The notes under the pieces are model-generated. The model saw only the letters and a program-made list of their open reading frames with translations, ran no database searches and had not been told where the DNA came from. Positions 16,127-25,589 of a DNA stretch of 64,000 nt are shown in pieces. The translations under genes were made by a program, and so were the position numbers. The DNA comes from Alteromonas sp. CI.11.F.A3 (lineage in GTDB: Bacteria > Pseudomonadota > Gammaproteobacteria > Enterobacterales > Alteromonadaceae). Position 1 is the stretch's first letter. Every line of letters starts with the position of its first letter. Location of the stretch: NCBI RefSeq assembly GCF_032925565.1, contig NZ_CP136708.1:1-64000 (forward strand), given 5' to 3'.

Positions 16127-19100
16127 TTTGACGGTCTCCTTTGGCATCATAAAATACGGAACTGCATATCTCGGCTTCCACTGTGGTGCCATCGGCCAGA
16201 GGGACAAAAACAGACTGCCCCATGCGTTCAAGACCTCCTTTCACCACAGCCAGTGCAAAAGAGTGACCTAAGCACGCACTGTAATAACTAGAGGTAACAT
16301 GCCCCACCATAGTCATAGGAATACTTTCGTTGGGGGCGAACACAAGCTGTGCGCCTTCGGGCAATACAAAGTTTTTGTCTTTTGGTTTTAGGCCAACGAA
16401 CTGCTTGCGATCGCTGCGCTGGTTATCTTCTCGGGTCCACGAGCGTTTACCTAGGTAACTGAATTCTTTTTTCTTCCCTACCACCCAGTTCATGTCTAAA
16501 TCTTGCGGCGTTACCGAGCCATCGGTATCTTGCCCCACTATAATAAACCCTTTTTCAGCCCTTAAAATATGCATGGTTTCCGTGCCGTAGGGGGTTATAT
16601 CAAACTCCTCTCCGGCGGCCATTACCGCTTCCCAGGTATGAAGTCCATGGTTGGCTTGCACGTTTATTTCAAATGACAATTCACCCGTGAACGAAATACG
16701 GAAGATACGCGCCTTCACGCCCGCCACTTCGGTGGCTATCCATCCCATGTAAGGAAAGGCCTCGTTGCTCACATCAGCATCAGTGAGTTTTTCCAACACC
16801 TTACGGCTATTGGGGCCTGAAATCGTCATGGTAGACCAATGATCGGTCACTGTACTGAAGTACACTTCTAATTCAGGCCATTCAGTTTGATGCCATAGTT
16901 CTAGCCAGCTTAAAACAGCAGGCGCACCACCTGTGGTGGTGGTCATTAAGAAGCGGTTGTCGTTAATACAAGAGGTTACCCCGTCGTCAAACACCATACC
17001 GTCTTCTTTACACATTACCCCGTAGCGACATTTCCCAACGGCTAACTGGCTCCATGGGTTGGTATAAACACGGTTTAAAAACTCTCGAGCGTCTTTGCCT
17101 TGAATATCTATTTTGCCAAGCGTTGAAGCATCTAAAATACCCACGCTATTTCGCGTGGCTAAGCACTCACGTTGAAGTGCTTGCTGCATGGTTTCCCCTG
17201 GTTTAGGGAAATACCATGGGCGCTTCCATTGGCCTACATCTTCAAACTCTGCACCATTCGCTAAATGCCAACTGTGCATAGCGGTAAAGCGAGCGGGGTC
17301 GAAAAGATGCTTCACATCACTGCCCGACAGCGCCCCAAAGGTAACCGGCGTATACATAGGCCGAAAAATAGTGGTGCCGGTTTCAGGAATCGTTTTACCC
17401 AATGACTTGGCGGTAATTGCCATGCCATTAATGTTACCTAGCTTGCCTTGATCGGTACCAAACCCCAGTGCGGTATAACGCTTAACATGCTCGATAGACT
17501 CAAAGCCCTCGCGGTTCGCAAGCTCAATACCTGCGGCGGTCACGTCGTTTTGGTAGTCGACAAATTGTTTAGGAGCACGACTGGTAGGTTTCACATGTGG
17601 AATATGAAACAGTGCCATAGCGGGTGCTTCAACGGGCTCTTTGATAACAGGCGTACTGCTTGGCTTTACTAGTTTTAGCTTCGGAACTGGTTCAGCTGAA
17701 GGTTCTAGTTCGGCTGAAGGCTCTTGATCCGCTGAAGGCTTTTGATCCGCTGAAGGCTCTTGCGCCGGTTTACCGGTTGCCGCTTGTGATGCTTTAACGC
17801 CGCATTGCATACCTTCGTTCAACACCTGCGTTAACGAATATACGCCGTTAACGCCGCCACAGATAAGCTGTGCTTGCTCGGTTTTTCCTGGCACAAAACC
17901 TTGAATGTCATCTCGCCATACAGGCTTGCTGCCAGTGTGCGACGATAAATGCAATACAGGGCTCCAACCGCCAGAACTAGCGACGGTATCGCAGGTGTAA
18001 CTCACCACTTCACCCTCAACCTTGTCGCCATTGCTGCTAATCGGTGCCACTTCCACCGATTTAACCCGCTTACTGCCCTTCACGTTAATAATGGCGTGGC
18101 CGAATAAAACCTTAATGCCGAGCTCAATGGCTTGTTTAACTAAATCGCCTTCAGTACCTGCTTCTGGAGTAGGCCGTGTATCAGCTATTACCGCCACTTC
18201 TTTACCAGCATCATGCCAAGCTATTGCGGCTTTATAGGCATTGTCGTTGGTAGTCATTAAGGCCAATGTATTGCCAGGTACTACCGCATAACGATTAATA
18301 TAAGTAGAAACCGCAGACGCCAACATACAACCCGGCACATCATTATTACCAAACACCAATGGCCGTTCGTGCGCGCCCGTGGCCAAAATAACGTGTTTAG
18401 CCCGCACTTTATGCACCCGCTGACGGGTGCCATTGCTATCGGTTTCACCAATATGATCGCTACGGCGCTCGTTAATACCTAAAAAGTTATGGTCGAAATA
18501 ACCGAATACGGTGCTGCGTGGAAGTAGCGTAACGTTTTCATTTTGCTCTAACTCGCTTAAAGTGTTGGCCACCCATGCAGATGCACTCATGCCATCAAGC
18601 AATTGGGTAGAGCACAGTAAGCTACCACCCATTTCGTTTTGTTCATCGGCAATAATGACGCGGCTGCCTGCTTGCGCTGCGGCCAATGCTGCAGATAAAC
18701 CAGCAGGGCCAGCACCCACTACCATCACATCACAATGATGATGCATTTTGTCGTAGGTATCTGGGTCGGGTTGTAATGGGCTACTACCTAAACCTGCACC
18801 TTTACGAATAATTTTTTCATACGACATCCACATAGACTGCGGAAACATAAAGGTTTTGTAGTAAAAACCAGGGGGCATGGCTGCGCCGCCTACTTTACCT
18901 ACCGTTTCCATTAAATCGAAATCTACATTAGGCCAACCGTTGGTGGCGTTGCACACAAGGTTTTGATACAGCTCGGTTTGCGTTGCCCGCGGGTTGGGAA
19001 TAGTAGAAGCGTCGTTCGAGCCTATTTGAAAGATGGCATTGGGCTCTTGGGCATCAGCGGTAATAATGCCCCTTGGGCGGCTATATTTGAAACTTCTGCC

Positions 19101-19244
19101 TACTACATCAACGCCATTAGCTAATAATGCAGACGCGAGGGTATCGCCCTCAAAACCCTGATAAGTTTTGTTATTAAACGTAAAGTTTAAGGTTTTATGC
19201 CGATTAATGCGGCCACCCAGTTCAAGACGGTTTACTTGGCTCAT
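16119..19244 (-). CDS. soxA: Sarcosine oxidase alpha subunit
   Basis: 1041 residues, slightly longer than usual. An N-terminal 2Fe-2S-ferredoxin-like domain (RINRHKTLNFTFNNKTYQGF, about 10-100) is followed by a dinucleotide-binding domain (VVGAGPAGLSAALAAAQAG, near 175), a second NAD-binding region, and a C-terminal GcvT-like folate domain (about 600-1030) where methylene-THF forms. Between about residues 490 and 545 lies a Pro/Ser/Ala-rich linker with four six-residue units of the type PSADQE/PSAELE. This looks like a local repeat expansion and is outside the conserved domains. ATGA overlap with soxD upstream and 8-bp overlap with soxG downstream show tight coupling. Confidence 0.93.
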   Translation of the reverse strand: MSQVNRLELGGRINRHKTLNFTFNNKTYQGFEGDTLASALLANGVDVVGRSFKYSRPRGIITADAQEPNAIFQIGSNDASTIPNPRATQTELYQNLVCNATNGWPNVDFDLMETVGKVGGAAMPPGFYYKTFMFPQSMWMSYEKIIRKGAGLGSSPLQPDPDTYDKMHHHCDVMVVGAGPAGLSAALAAAQAGSRVIIADEQNEMGGSLLCSTQLLDGMSASAWVANTLSELEQNENVTLLPRSTVFGYFDHNFLGINERRSDHIGETDSNGTRQRVHKVRAKHVILATGAHERPLVFGNNDVPGCMLASAVSTYINRYAVVPGNTLALMTTNDNAYKAAIAWHDAGKEVAVIADTRPTPEAGTEGDLVKQAIELGIKVLFGHAIINVKGSKRVKSVEVAPISSNGDKVEGEVVSYTCDTVASSGGWSPVLHLSSHTGSKPVWRDDIQGFVPGKTEQAQLICGGVNGVYSLTQVLNEGMQCGVKASQAATGKPAQEPSADQKPSADQEPSAELEPSAEPVPKLKLVKPSSTPVIKEPVEAPAMALFHIPHVKPTSRAPKQFVDYQNDVTAAGIELANREGFESIEHVKRYTALGFGTDQGKLGNINGMAITAKSLGKTIPETGTTIFRPMYTPVTFGALSGSDVKHLFDPARFTAMHSWHLANGAEFEDVGQWKRPWYFPKPGETMQQALQRECLATRNSVGILDASTLGKIDIQGKDAREFLNRVYTNPWSQLAVGKCRYGVMCKEDGMVFDDGVTSCINDNRFLMTTTTGGAPAVLSWLELWHQTEWPELEVYFSTVTDHWSTMTISGPNSRKVLEKLTDADVSNEAFPYMGWIATEVAGVKARIFRISFTGELSFEINVQANHGLHTWEAVMAAGEEFDITPYGTETMHILRAEKGFIIVGQDTDGSVTPQDLDMNWVVGKKKEFSYLGKRSWTREDNQRSDRKQFVGLKPKDKNFVLPEGAQLVFAPNESIPMTMVGHVTSSYYSACLGHSFALAVVKGGLERMGQSVFVPLADGTTVEAEICSSVFYDAKGDRQNV
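17695..17766. repeat. Four tandem 18-bp units inside soxA
   Basis: GCTGAAGG recurs at 17695, 17713, 17731 and 17749, exactly 18 bp apart. The units encode (on the minus strand) variants of E/K-P-S-A-D/E-Q/L/P in a linker of SoxA. Unit size is a multiple of three, so copy-number change would keep the frame. Confidence 0.85.
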
Positions 19245-19534
19245 TGTGTGTCCTCAGCAGTAATACTGGGCTGCTGCCCCATTTTGTAAGTTTCGAGTAT
19301 TTTGTAAGTCACGGTGTGTCGCGTCATATTGAAGAACTTCCTACACCCAGCTGCATGCACCCACATTTCATGGTGCAAACCACGGGGGTTTTTGCGGAAG
19401 AACAAATACTGAGACCATTCTTCATCTGTTAATGATTCTGGTGCCAAGGGGCGCACAATGTGGGCTTGACCGTGGGGGTGAAACTCTTCTTCTTCGCGAT
19501 ATTCTTCGCAATAAGGGCAGTAGATATGCAACAT
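19241..19534 (-). CDS. soxD: Sarcosine oxidase delta subunit
   Basis: 97 residues, normal for SoxD. It opens with the zinc-binding pair in HIYCPYCEEY, has the conserved EFHPHGQAHIVRP segment, and ends with a GCRKFFNMTRHTVTYKI stretch that supplies another cysteine. SoxD is the small zinc subunit of the heterotetrameric enzyme. The start at 19534 is supported by AGGGAGA upstream. It sits between soxB (17-bp gap) and soxA (4-bp overlap) in the usual soxBDAG order. Confidence 0.92.
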   Translation of the reverse strand: MLHIYCPYCEEYREEEEFHPHGQAHIVRPLAPESLTDEEWSQYLFFRKNPRGLHHEMWVHAAGCRKFFNMTRHTVTYKILETYKMGQQPSITAEDTQ

Positions 19535-19551
19535 GTTTTAATCTCCCTGAC

Positions 19552-20802
19552 TTAGTGCGCAACACCGGCAGCGCCGTGTTCGTCAATTAGTTTGCCCGAT
19601 GTGAAACGGTTCACGTCAAAGGCCTTAGCAAGTGGGTGTGGTTCATCTTTTGCCACTGTGTGTGCAAAAACATGGCCCGATCCCGGCGTCGCTTTGAACC
19701 CACCGGTGCCCCAACCGCAATTAAAGTACAGCCCCTTGATATGGGTTTTTGAAATAATCGGGCAGGCATCAGGGCACGTATCAACAATGCCGCCCCACGC
19801 GCGATTAAGCCTTACCCGGCTAAAAATTGGGAACATTTCGATAATGGCAGAAATAGTATGCTCAAGAATATTGAATGAGCCACGTTGCCCGTAGCCCAAG
19901 TAGCCATCGATTCCCGCGCCTATGACTAAGTCGCCTTTGTCCGATTGACTTACGTAACCATGTACATGGTTAGACATAACAACCGTGTCGAGTATGGGTT
20001 TAATCGGCTCAGACACCATGGCTTGTAAAGGATGAGACTCCAATGGCAGCTCCATGCCAACCATTTTGGCTAGCGTACCCGAGTTGCCTGCGGCTACGCA
20101 GGCAACTTTATCGGTAGAAATGAAGCCACGATTGGTTTCTACACCACAAACGGCTCCGTCTTTACGACGAATTCCGGTTACTTCGGTTTGCTGCAATAGG
20201 TCTACGCCTAGGGCATCTGCGGCGCGGGCATAGCCCCATGCCACGGCATCATGACGGGCTGTGCCGCCACGGGGTTGCCACGATGCCCCCATAACGGGGT
20301 AACGTGCGTTTTTAGAACAATCAAGAATTGGCACAAGGTCTTGTACTTCTTGGCCATTAAGTAATTGAGAGTCGATACCATTAAGTCGGTTAGCACTGAC
20401 TCTTCGCTCAATGTCACGCATATCTTGTAATGTGTGACCTAAGTTCAGAACGCCGCGCTGACTGAACATTAAGTTGTAGTTTAAATCTTGAGCCAAGCCT
20501 TCCCACAACTTCAATGAATGTTCATACAAATGCGCCGCTTCATCCCATAAATAATTGGAACGAATAATGGTGGTATTACGCGCCGTATTGCCGCCGCCAA
20601 GATAGCCTTTTTCAACCACAGCAATATTGGTCATGCCATGCTCTTTTGCCATGTAATAGGCCGTGGCCAAACCATGACCACCACCGCCAACAATAATGGC
20701 ATCGTAGTGCTTTTTAGGCGTTGGGTTTCGCCATACTCGTTGCCAGTTTTCGTGGTGACTCAAGGAGTGCTTTAGCAGTCCGAACCCAGAGTATTTTTGC
20801 AT
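19552..20802 (-). CDS. soxB: Sarcosine oxidase beta subunit
   Basis: The start is the second in-frame ATG (20802), which has AAAGG at the right distance; the first ATG is at 20817. 416 residues. The N-terminal FAD-binding loop is [18 protein letters not shown] (about 37-54). The downstream [27 protein letters not shown] and C-terminal [14 protein letters not shown] segments are typical of SoxB, the subunit that carries FAD and the covalently bound FMN and holds the sarcosine site. It follows glyA by 96 bp and precedes soxD by 17 bp. Confidence 0.93.
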   Translation of the reverse strand: MQKYSGFGLLKHSLSHHENWQRVWRNPTPKKHYDAIIVGGGGHGLATAYYMAKEHGMTNIAVVEKGYLGGGNTARNTTIIRSNYLWDEAAHLYEHSLKLWEGLAQDLNYNLMFSQRGVLNLGHTLQDMRDIERRVSANRLNGIDSQLLNGQEVQDLVPILDCSKNARYPVMGASWQPRGGTARHDAVAWGYARAADALGVDLLQQTEVTGIRRKDGAVCGVETNRGFISTDKVACVAAGNSGTLAKMVGMELPLESHPLQAMVSEPIKPILDTVVMSNHVHGYVSQSDKGDLVIGAGIDGYLGYGQRGSFNILEHTISAIIEMFPIFSRVRLNRAWGGIVDTCPDACPIISKTHIKGLYFNCGWGTGGFKATPGSGHVFAHTVAKDEPHPLAKAFDVNRFTSGKLIDEHGAAGVAH

Positions 20803-20898
20803 GGTTCTACCTTTCATTCATTGCGCGCAGCAATATCTGTTTATTAATGCCAACCCTACTTCTGTAGGCTGCTAGTCATAGTAAAAATGGCTAAGATG

Positions 20899-22152
20899 TT
20901 ATCGATAGACGGGATGAGCTTCACATAGCGCCAACACGTTAGCGCGTACGGTGGCTATCGTATTTTCGCTATGAATGTCGTCTAACACATCGCAAATCCA
21001 ATGGGTTAGGTCAGTCACCTCTTCAATTCCAAACCCTCTACTTGTGATAGCTGGCGTACCTATACGCAGTCCGCTGGTTACAAAAGGCGATTGGGGGTCG
21101 TTAGGCACTGAGTTCTTATTTACCGTAATATGTGCTTTACCAAGGGCGGCATCAGCATCTTTACCGGTCATATTTTTATCAATTAAATCGAGCAAAAATA
21201 AATGGTTATCGGTACCGCCCGACACCACTTTGTAGGTACGTTTTTTAAATACATCAGCCATGGCCCGGGCGTTGTCGATAACCTGCTTTTGGTATTCAAC
21301 AAAGTTTGCTTCCATGGCTTCTTTAAACGAAATAGCTTTGGCTGCAATAACATGCATTAGCGGGCCACCTTGGCCGCCAGGAAAAACCGCAGAGTTAAAT
21401 TTCTTTTCTAAAGCTTCATTGTGCTTGGCTAAAATAAGTCCGCCACGAGGGCCTCGAAGGGTTTTATGGGTAGTGGTGGTGACGACATCGGCAATGGGTA
21501 CTGGGTTAGGATACTGCCCGGCGGCTACTAGACCTGCCACATGCGCCATATCAACAAAAAACCATGCACCTACTTCATCGGCAATATCGCGAAAACGCTG
21601 CCAATCTACTACGCGAGAATAAGCGGAAAAACCTGCAATAATCATTTTAGGTTTGTGCTCGTGCGCCAACGCCGCTACTTGGTCGTAGTCGATTTCACCG
21701 GTGGCTTCATTTAAGCCGTATTGCACAGAATGATAAATTTTACCGGAAAAACTAACTTTTGAACCGTGGGTTAGATGCCCACCGTGCGCCAAACTCATGC
21801 CTAATACCGTATCGCCTGGCGCGAGTAACGCCATAAATACTGCGGCGTTAGCTTGTGACCCAGAATGAGGTTGCACATTCGCGTAGTCAGCCGAAAACAA
21901 CGCTTTGGCTCTATCAATAGCTAATTGCTCTACTACATCAACATGTTCGCAACCGCCGTAATAGCGTTTACCAGGGTAGCCTTCGGCATATTTGTTTGTT
22001 AGCTGAGAGCCTTGGGCCTGCATCACGCGGGCGCTGGTGTAGTTTTCAGACGCAATCAGTTCCACATGATCTTGTTGGCGTTTTTCTTCGTTAAGGATGG
22101 CTTGCCAAATTTCATTGTCGTACTCAGCAATCTGATCATCTTTGTAAAACAT
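20899..22152 (-). CDS. glyA: Serine hydroxymethyltransferase
   Basis: Start at the internal ATG (22152), with GAGGAAAG upstream; 417 residues, the normal length. PLP-binding lysine in [16 protein letters not shown], plus [10 protein letters not shown] and [13 protein letters not shown] at the N-terminus, are GlyA signatures. It condenses glycine with methylene-THF to serine. As first gene of the soxBDAG-purU operon it is probably the catabolic paralogue, consuming the glycine and methylene-THF that SoxBDAG makes together. A separate housekeeping glyA is expected elsewhere in the genome. A terminator at 22444-22468 separates it from gbcB, so it has its own promoter. Confidence 0.93.
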   Translation of the reverse strand: MFYKDDQIAEYDNEIWQAILNEEKRQQDHVELIASENYTSARVMQAQGSQLTNKYAEGYPGKRYYGGCEHVDVVEQLAIDRAKALFSADYANVQPHSGSQANAAVFMALLAPGDTVLGMSLAHGGHLTHGSKVSFSGKIYHSVQYGLNEATGEIDYDQVAALAHEHKPKMIIAGFSAYSRVVDWQRFRDIADEVGAWFFVDMAHVAGLVAAGQYPNPVPIADVVTTTTHKTLRGPRGGLILAKHNEALEKKFNSAVFPGGQGGPLMHVIAAKAISFKEAMEANFVEYQKQVIDNARAMADVFKKRTYKVVSGGTDNHLFLLDLIDKNMTGKDADAALGKAHITVNKNSVPNDPQSPFVTSGLRIGTPAITSRGFGIEEVTDLTHWICDVLDDIHSENTIATVRANVLALCEAHPVYR

Positions 22153-22508
22153 TATGCTTTCCTCAGCACCGACAGCAGCGAACATTGTCGTAAATAAATG
22201 TGAATGTAATGACACTAACGTTTGGACGAAGGCGCTTTGTATTTAGCTGATTCAAGGTGAATCTTTTTGCTGTTTAGTTCGACTTCTTGTGCAGCATATT
22301 AGCCCTCGTTTTACTGGTTAATAGTTCTGCTAACGCCACAATTGCCACCATTAACGACATTATTTTGGGGTTTAAAAAGTTAGGCTAAATGAAGTACTTG
22401 AGTTGTAAAAAAGCGGTTACTAAAACCGGATATCGAGAACAAAAAAATTCCGAACGGGTCGGAATTTTCGAAAAGAAATAAACGTTATGCTAGTGCTAAG
22501 TGAAGTGC
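22153..22508. promoter_or_regulatory. glyA-sox promoter region
   Basis: 356 bases with the gbcB terminator near one end and the glyA leader at the other. I looked for a glycine riboswitch core and did not see one. The region most likely contains the promoter and a GbdR- or SouR-type activator site, but no site could be assigned from sequence alone. Confidence 0.4.
22444..22468 (-). terminator. Rho-independent terminator of gbcB
   Basis: AAAATTCCGA (22444-22453), loop ACGGG, TCGGAATTTT (22459-22468): perfect 10-bp stem running into TTTTTTTG on the minus strand, 40 bp past the gbcB stop. Confidence 0.85.
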
Positions 22509-23606
22509 TTAATACTCAATGGCCACATCGCCTTTCGGTATGCTACAGCAGCTTAGAATGTAGCCATCTTCTACATCTTCATCGGTAATGCCGCCATTGT
22601 GTGACATCACTACCTCGCCAGCTGTTTTCTTCACCATACACGTGCCACACATGCCTAGCCCGCACCCTTTGGGAATATGCAAGCCCACCAGGGCAGCCGC
22701 AGTATGCACGGTTTGATCGGGTTGAATCTTGATTGATTTACCGCTGTTACTAAACTCAACTTGCAATAAGTCGTCGGTATCAATGTCGATATTGGCGTTA
22801 TCATCGGCCTGTTGCTGCGCGTCTTCATGAGCTTCGGTAGGCGGCAAGCCAAAGCTTTCTTCATGGTAATTTTCCATGTTAAAGCCTACTACCGTGAGCA
22901 GCTTTTTAATGGCATCCATGTAAGCGGGCGGCCCGCAGCAAAATATGGTTCGCTGCATAAAATCAGGGGCAATAATTTCTAGTTGGCGCTGGTCAACAAA
23001 TCCATAATAACCATTCCAACTTTCTCCATTTTCATAGCGTTCGCACACAATATTTAAATTGAAGTTGTCGATGCGCGAGTCCATTAATTTCAGTTCGCGA
23101 TAATAAATGATGTCTCTGGGTGTTCTGGCGCTGTGAACGAAGGTGATATCTACGTTAGCATTGGTGTCGTACCACCAGCGTGTCATCGACATAATAGGCG
23201 TAATACCTACCCCGCCAGATAGTAATAAGACTTTGTCGCTGACAATATCAAAGCAATTAAATGCACCAACTGGGCCGTGAATAGTGAGTAAATCACCCAG
23301 CTTTAAATTGTCGTGCATCCAGTTAGATACTTGGCCGCCAGGTATGCGTTTTATGGTAACGGAAAAGCTGTAGGGCACAGAGGGTGACGACGAAATTGTG
23401 TAGCTACGAAATACTTGCTCACCGTTTATTTGCAATTCAAAGGTAACAAACTGCCCCGGCTTGAAAAAATGCATAACCGGCGAGCTTGCCTTAAAGCAAA
23501 ATGTGCGCACATCCATGGTTTCATAGATAACGTTAACGCACTGTACTTCGTGGCGCCCATTGGCCCAACTTTGCGTATTTACATCGGTTAAAAAATTCTC
23601 GCTCAT
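22509..23606 (-). CDS. gbcB: Glycine betaine demethylase reductase subunit
   Basis: 365 residues from the ATG at 23606. The frame runs further upstream, but the conserved SWANGRHEVQCVNV start fits here. N-terminal flavin-binding barrel (FRSYTISSSP), NAD-binding part (LLSGGVGITPIMSM) and a C-terminal plant-type 2Fe-2S domain with cysteines in CGLGMCGTC and CCS. This is the hybrid flavodoxin-reductase/ferredoxin plan of GbcB, which passes electrons from NADH to the Rieske oxygenase GbcA for the first demethylation of betaine to dimethylglycine. It is divergent from gbcA across 341 bp. The role is assigned from family and neighbours together. Confidence 0.9.
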   Translation of the reverse strand: MSENFLTDVNTQSWANGRHEVQCVNVIYETMDVRTFCFKASSPVMHFFKPGQFVTFELQINGEQVFRSYTISSSPSVPYSFSVTIKRIPGGQVSNWMHDNLKLGDLLTIHGPVGAFNCFDIVSDKVLLLSGGVGITPIMSMTRWWYDTNANVDITFVHSARTPRDIIYYRELKLMDSRIDNFNLNIVCERYENGESWNGYYGFVDQRQLEIIAPDFMQRTIFCCGPPAYMDAIKKLLTVVGFNMENYHEESFGLPPTEAHEDAQQQADDNANIDIDTDDLLQVEFSNSGKSIKIQPDQTVHTAAALVGLHIPKGCGLGMCGTCMVKKTAGEVVMSHNGGITDEDVEDGYILSCCSIPKGDVAIEY

Positions 23607-23947
23607 TGCGAACACATTCCATAAAACTAAACGGGATATGCGCTCAATATCTACTAGTAAGAAATGCCCCACTTATTCAAAAACGACAAGCCTATAACCA
23701 ATAACACCAACAGTAAGAATCCAAACTCGCTTGCGCAAATTAAACGGATTAAGAAAAAACGCGACAGGTCGGAATTGCACGCTAGTTTTGTCGTTTTTGG
23801 CAATGCTTTAATCACTAAGGCGCTGCAAAATCAAAAAATTCAGGTAGAGCACATGTCGAACATACAAAGGCTCTGTAAAAACCAACTCTCCACCAGCCTA
23901 ACCATAAAAAAAAGCTGGACACCATACAGGGCAAGGAAACACATAGA
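23607..23947. promoter_or_regulatory. Divergent gbcB/gbcA control region
   Basis: 341 bases between the two demethylase genes, A/T-rich toward both starts. In Pseudomonas this kind of region is activated by the AraC-type regulator GbdR, whose gene lies just downstream of gbcA here. A plus-strand frame at 23664-23960 is lysine-rich low-information sequence and is not called a gene. No GbdR site could be fixed by eye. Confidence 0.45.
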
Positions 23948-25225
23948 ATGGCAAACCTAAATATTATACCGAGTTCGACAATACCTTGTACCAAAGAGCA
24001 AGCGATAGCGGATAGCCTAAAAGCGCACCCTGTGTCGTTGTCGCTACCCCAGCCCTTCTACACCGAACAAGCCAACTTCGATGTTGAAATGGAGCAAATC
24101 TTTCAAAAAGAATGGTTATTTGTAGGGCTTAGCTGCGAAATTCCTAAGAAAGGTAATTTCCTGACTCAGCAAATTGATAATAGCTCTATCACAATTGTGC
24201 GCGATCAAAACGGCGAAGTACGCGCATTTCATAATGTTTGCCGCCATCGTGGTTCGAAATTATGTTTAACCGAAAAAGGTAAAGCGGCCAAACTAGTATG
24301 TTCGTACCATCAATGGACGTACGAACTAGATGGTAATTTACTGTACGCTGGCACCGACATGGGTGACGATTTTGATAAATCGAAATTCGGTTTACACCCT
24401 GTTCATTGTCGAAATGCGGGCGGGTACATTTATATTTCGCTTAGTGACAACCCAACCAATATTGACGATTACTTTGAAGATCTTGCCCACTACCTTGAAC
24501 CCTACGATTTAGAAAATGCCAAAGTGGCCGTTGAAAAGACCATAGTAGAAGAGGCAAATTGGAAGCTAGTGATAGAAAATAACCGTGAGTGCTACCACTG
24601 TAGCGGCTCGCATCCAGAGCTTTTAGGCTCGTTATTGGAATGGGATGATACTGAAGATCCAAGAGCCAGCGATGAGTTTAAGTTTCTAGTAGCATCGAAG
24701 CAGGCGTTATGGGACGCAGAAGGAATTCCTCACAAGCACGTTTCCCACGGGTACGCCAAGCGCAACCGCATTGTTCGCATGCCCCTAAAAGAAGGCACTC
24801 ATGTAATGACGGTAGACGGCAAGCTGGCCGTTAAAAAATTGATGGGGCGGATAAAAAACCCTGAATTAGGCTCCATGCGCATTTTGCACCTGCCTAATTC
24901 GTGGAACCATGCGCAAAGTGACCATATTGTTGCCTTTCAAGTTAAACCCCTTGGACCACGTAAAACTGAAGTAACAACAAAGTGGGTGGTACATAAAGAC
25001 GCGGTTGAAGGCGTAGATTACGACCTTGATAGACTCACCTACGTATGGGATGAAACCAATAAACAAGATAGACGTTTGGTAGAAAACAACCAACGAGGAA
25101 TTAATTCAATAGCCTATCAACCAGGGCCTTATTCTGCCACTTATGAGTTTGGGGTGATTAACTTTATCGACTGGTTTAGTTACACCATGCAAGTGAATAT
25201 TGCGGCGTCGACAACTCGCAGTTAA
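23948..25225 (+). CDS. gbcA: Glycine betaine demethylase, Rieske oxygenase subunit
   Basis: 425 residues. Rieske 2Fe-2S ligands C98, H100 (CRHRG) and C118, H121 (CSYHQWTY). The mononuclear-iron region is IENNRECYHCSGSHPEL, with histidines near 217 and 222. The C-terminal catalytic domain is of the ring-hydroxylating alpha-subunit type, and the whole reads as GbcA. It oxidises one N-methyl of glycine betaine to give dimethylglycine and formaldehyde, using electrons from GbcB. Start ATG has AAGGA upstream. It heads the plus arm of the cluster, with gbdR next. Confidence 0.92.
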   Translation: MANLNIIPSSTIPCTKEQAIADSLKAHPVSLSLPQPFYTEQANFDVEMEQIFQKEWLFVGLSCEIPKKGNFLTQQIDNSSITIVRDQNGEVRAFHNVCRHRGSKLCLTEKGKAAKLVCSYHQWTYELDGNLLYAGTDMGDDFDKSKFGLHPVHCRNAGGYIYISLSDNPTNIDDYFEDLAHYLEPYDLENAKVAVEKTIVEEANWKLVIENNRECYHCSGSHPELLGSLLEWDDTEDPRASDEFKFLVASKQALWDAEGIPHKHVSHGYAKRNRIVRMPLKEGTHVMTVDGKLAVKKLMGRIKNPELGSMRILHLPNSWNHAQSDHIVAFQVKPLGPRKTEVTTKWVVHKDAVEGVDYDLDRLTYVWDETNKQDRRLVENNQRGINSIAYQPGPYSATYEFGVINFIDWFSYTMQVNIAASTTRS

Positions 25226-25589
25226 GGGCTTTAACGAAAAGGCCTTAACTGAAAGATATAAAATAAGAGGTTTAAGCTAAGAGGCCTAAACCAACCAACT
25301 TTCACCATACTAATTTTATCAACCTGTACATACAAACTAACGAGAGTGCACATTCGTTGTAGAAAAAACTTTCGTTCTGTGTAATAAAAAATCAATAACT
25401 TTGTGTTTTGAATAAAAATGACGCAATTAGAATAGATAAAGTCGTTATTTTTATACTGCATTTGCCTGTAGTGATTCAATAATCGTCACCTAGCCTCATC
25501 GCTAATCTGACGGTTATTTGAATCAAATTTTGATCAAAAAATAGACCCACTAAAAATAATAAAAACATGGCAAGCTAGAGGCTAATGCA
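25226..25589. other. gbcA-gbdR intergenic region with inverted repeats
   Basis: 364 A/T-rich bases. The gbcA stop lies in an inverted repeat, CAGTTAAGG (25219-25227) with CCTTAACTG (25243-25251). A second dyad, GGTTTAAG near 25269 with CCTAAACC near 25285, follows. Neither has a U-tract, so they may shape the mRNA end or bind a regulator. The rest presumably holds the gbdR promoter. Confidence 0.4.

Noticed and set aside
17695..17766. Possible CRISPR-like or mobile repeat
   Set aside because: Direct 18-bp units without spacers, in frame inside soxA; it is a coding repeat.
22153..22440. Glycine riboswitch in front of glyA
   Set aside because: The conserved core elements of the glycine aptamer could not be found in the leader.
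23664..23960. 98-codon plus-strand frame between gbcB and gbcA
   Set aside because: Lies across the divergent promoter region, overlaps the gbcA start, has poor composition and no recognisable domain.
25231..25479. 82-codon minus-strand frame in the gbcA-gbdR gap
   Set aside because: A/T-driven Tyr/Phe/Ile-rich sequence starting and ending in non-coding DNA; no ribosome site.
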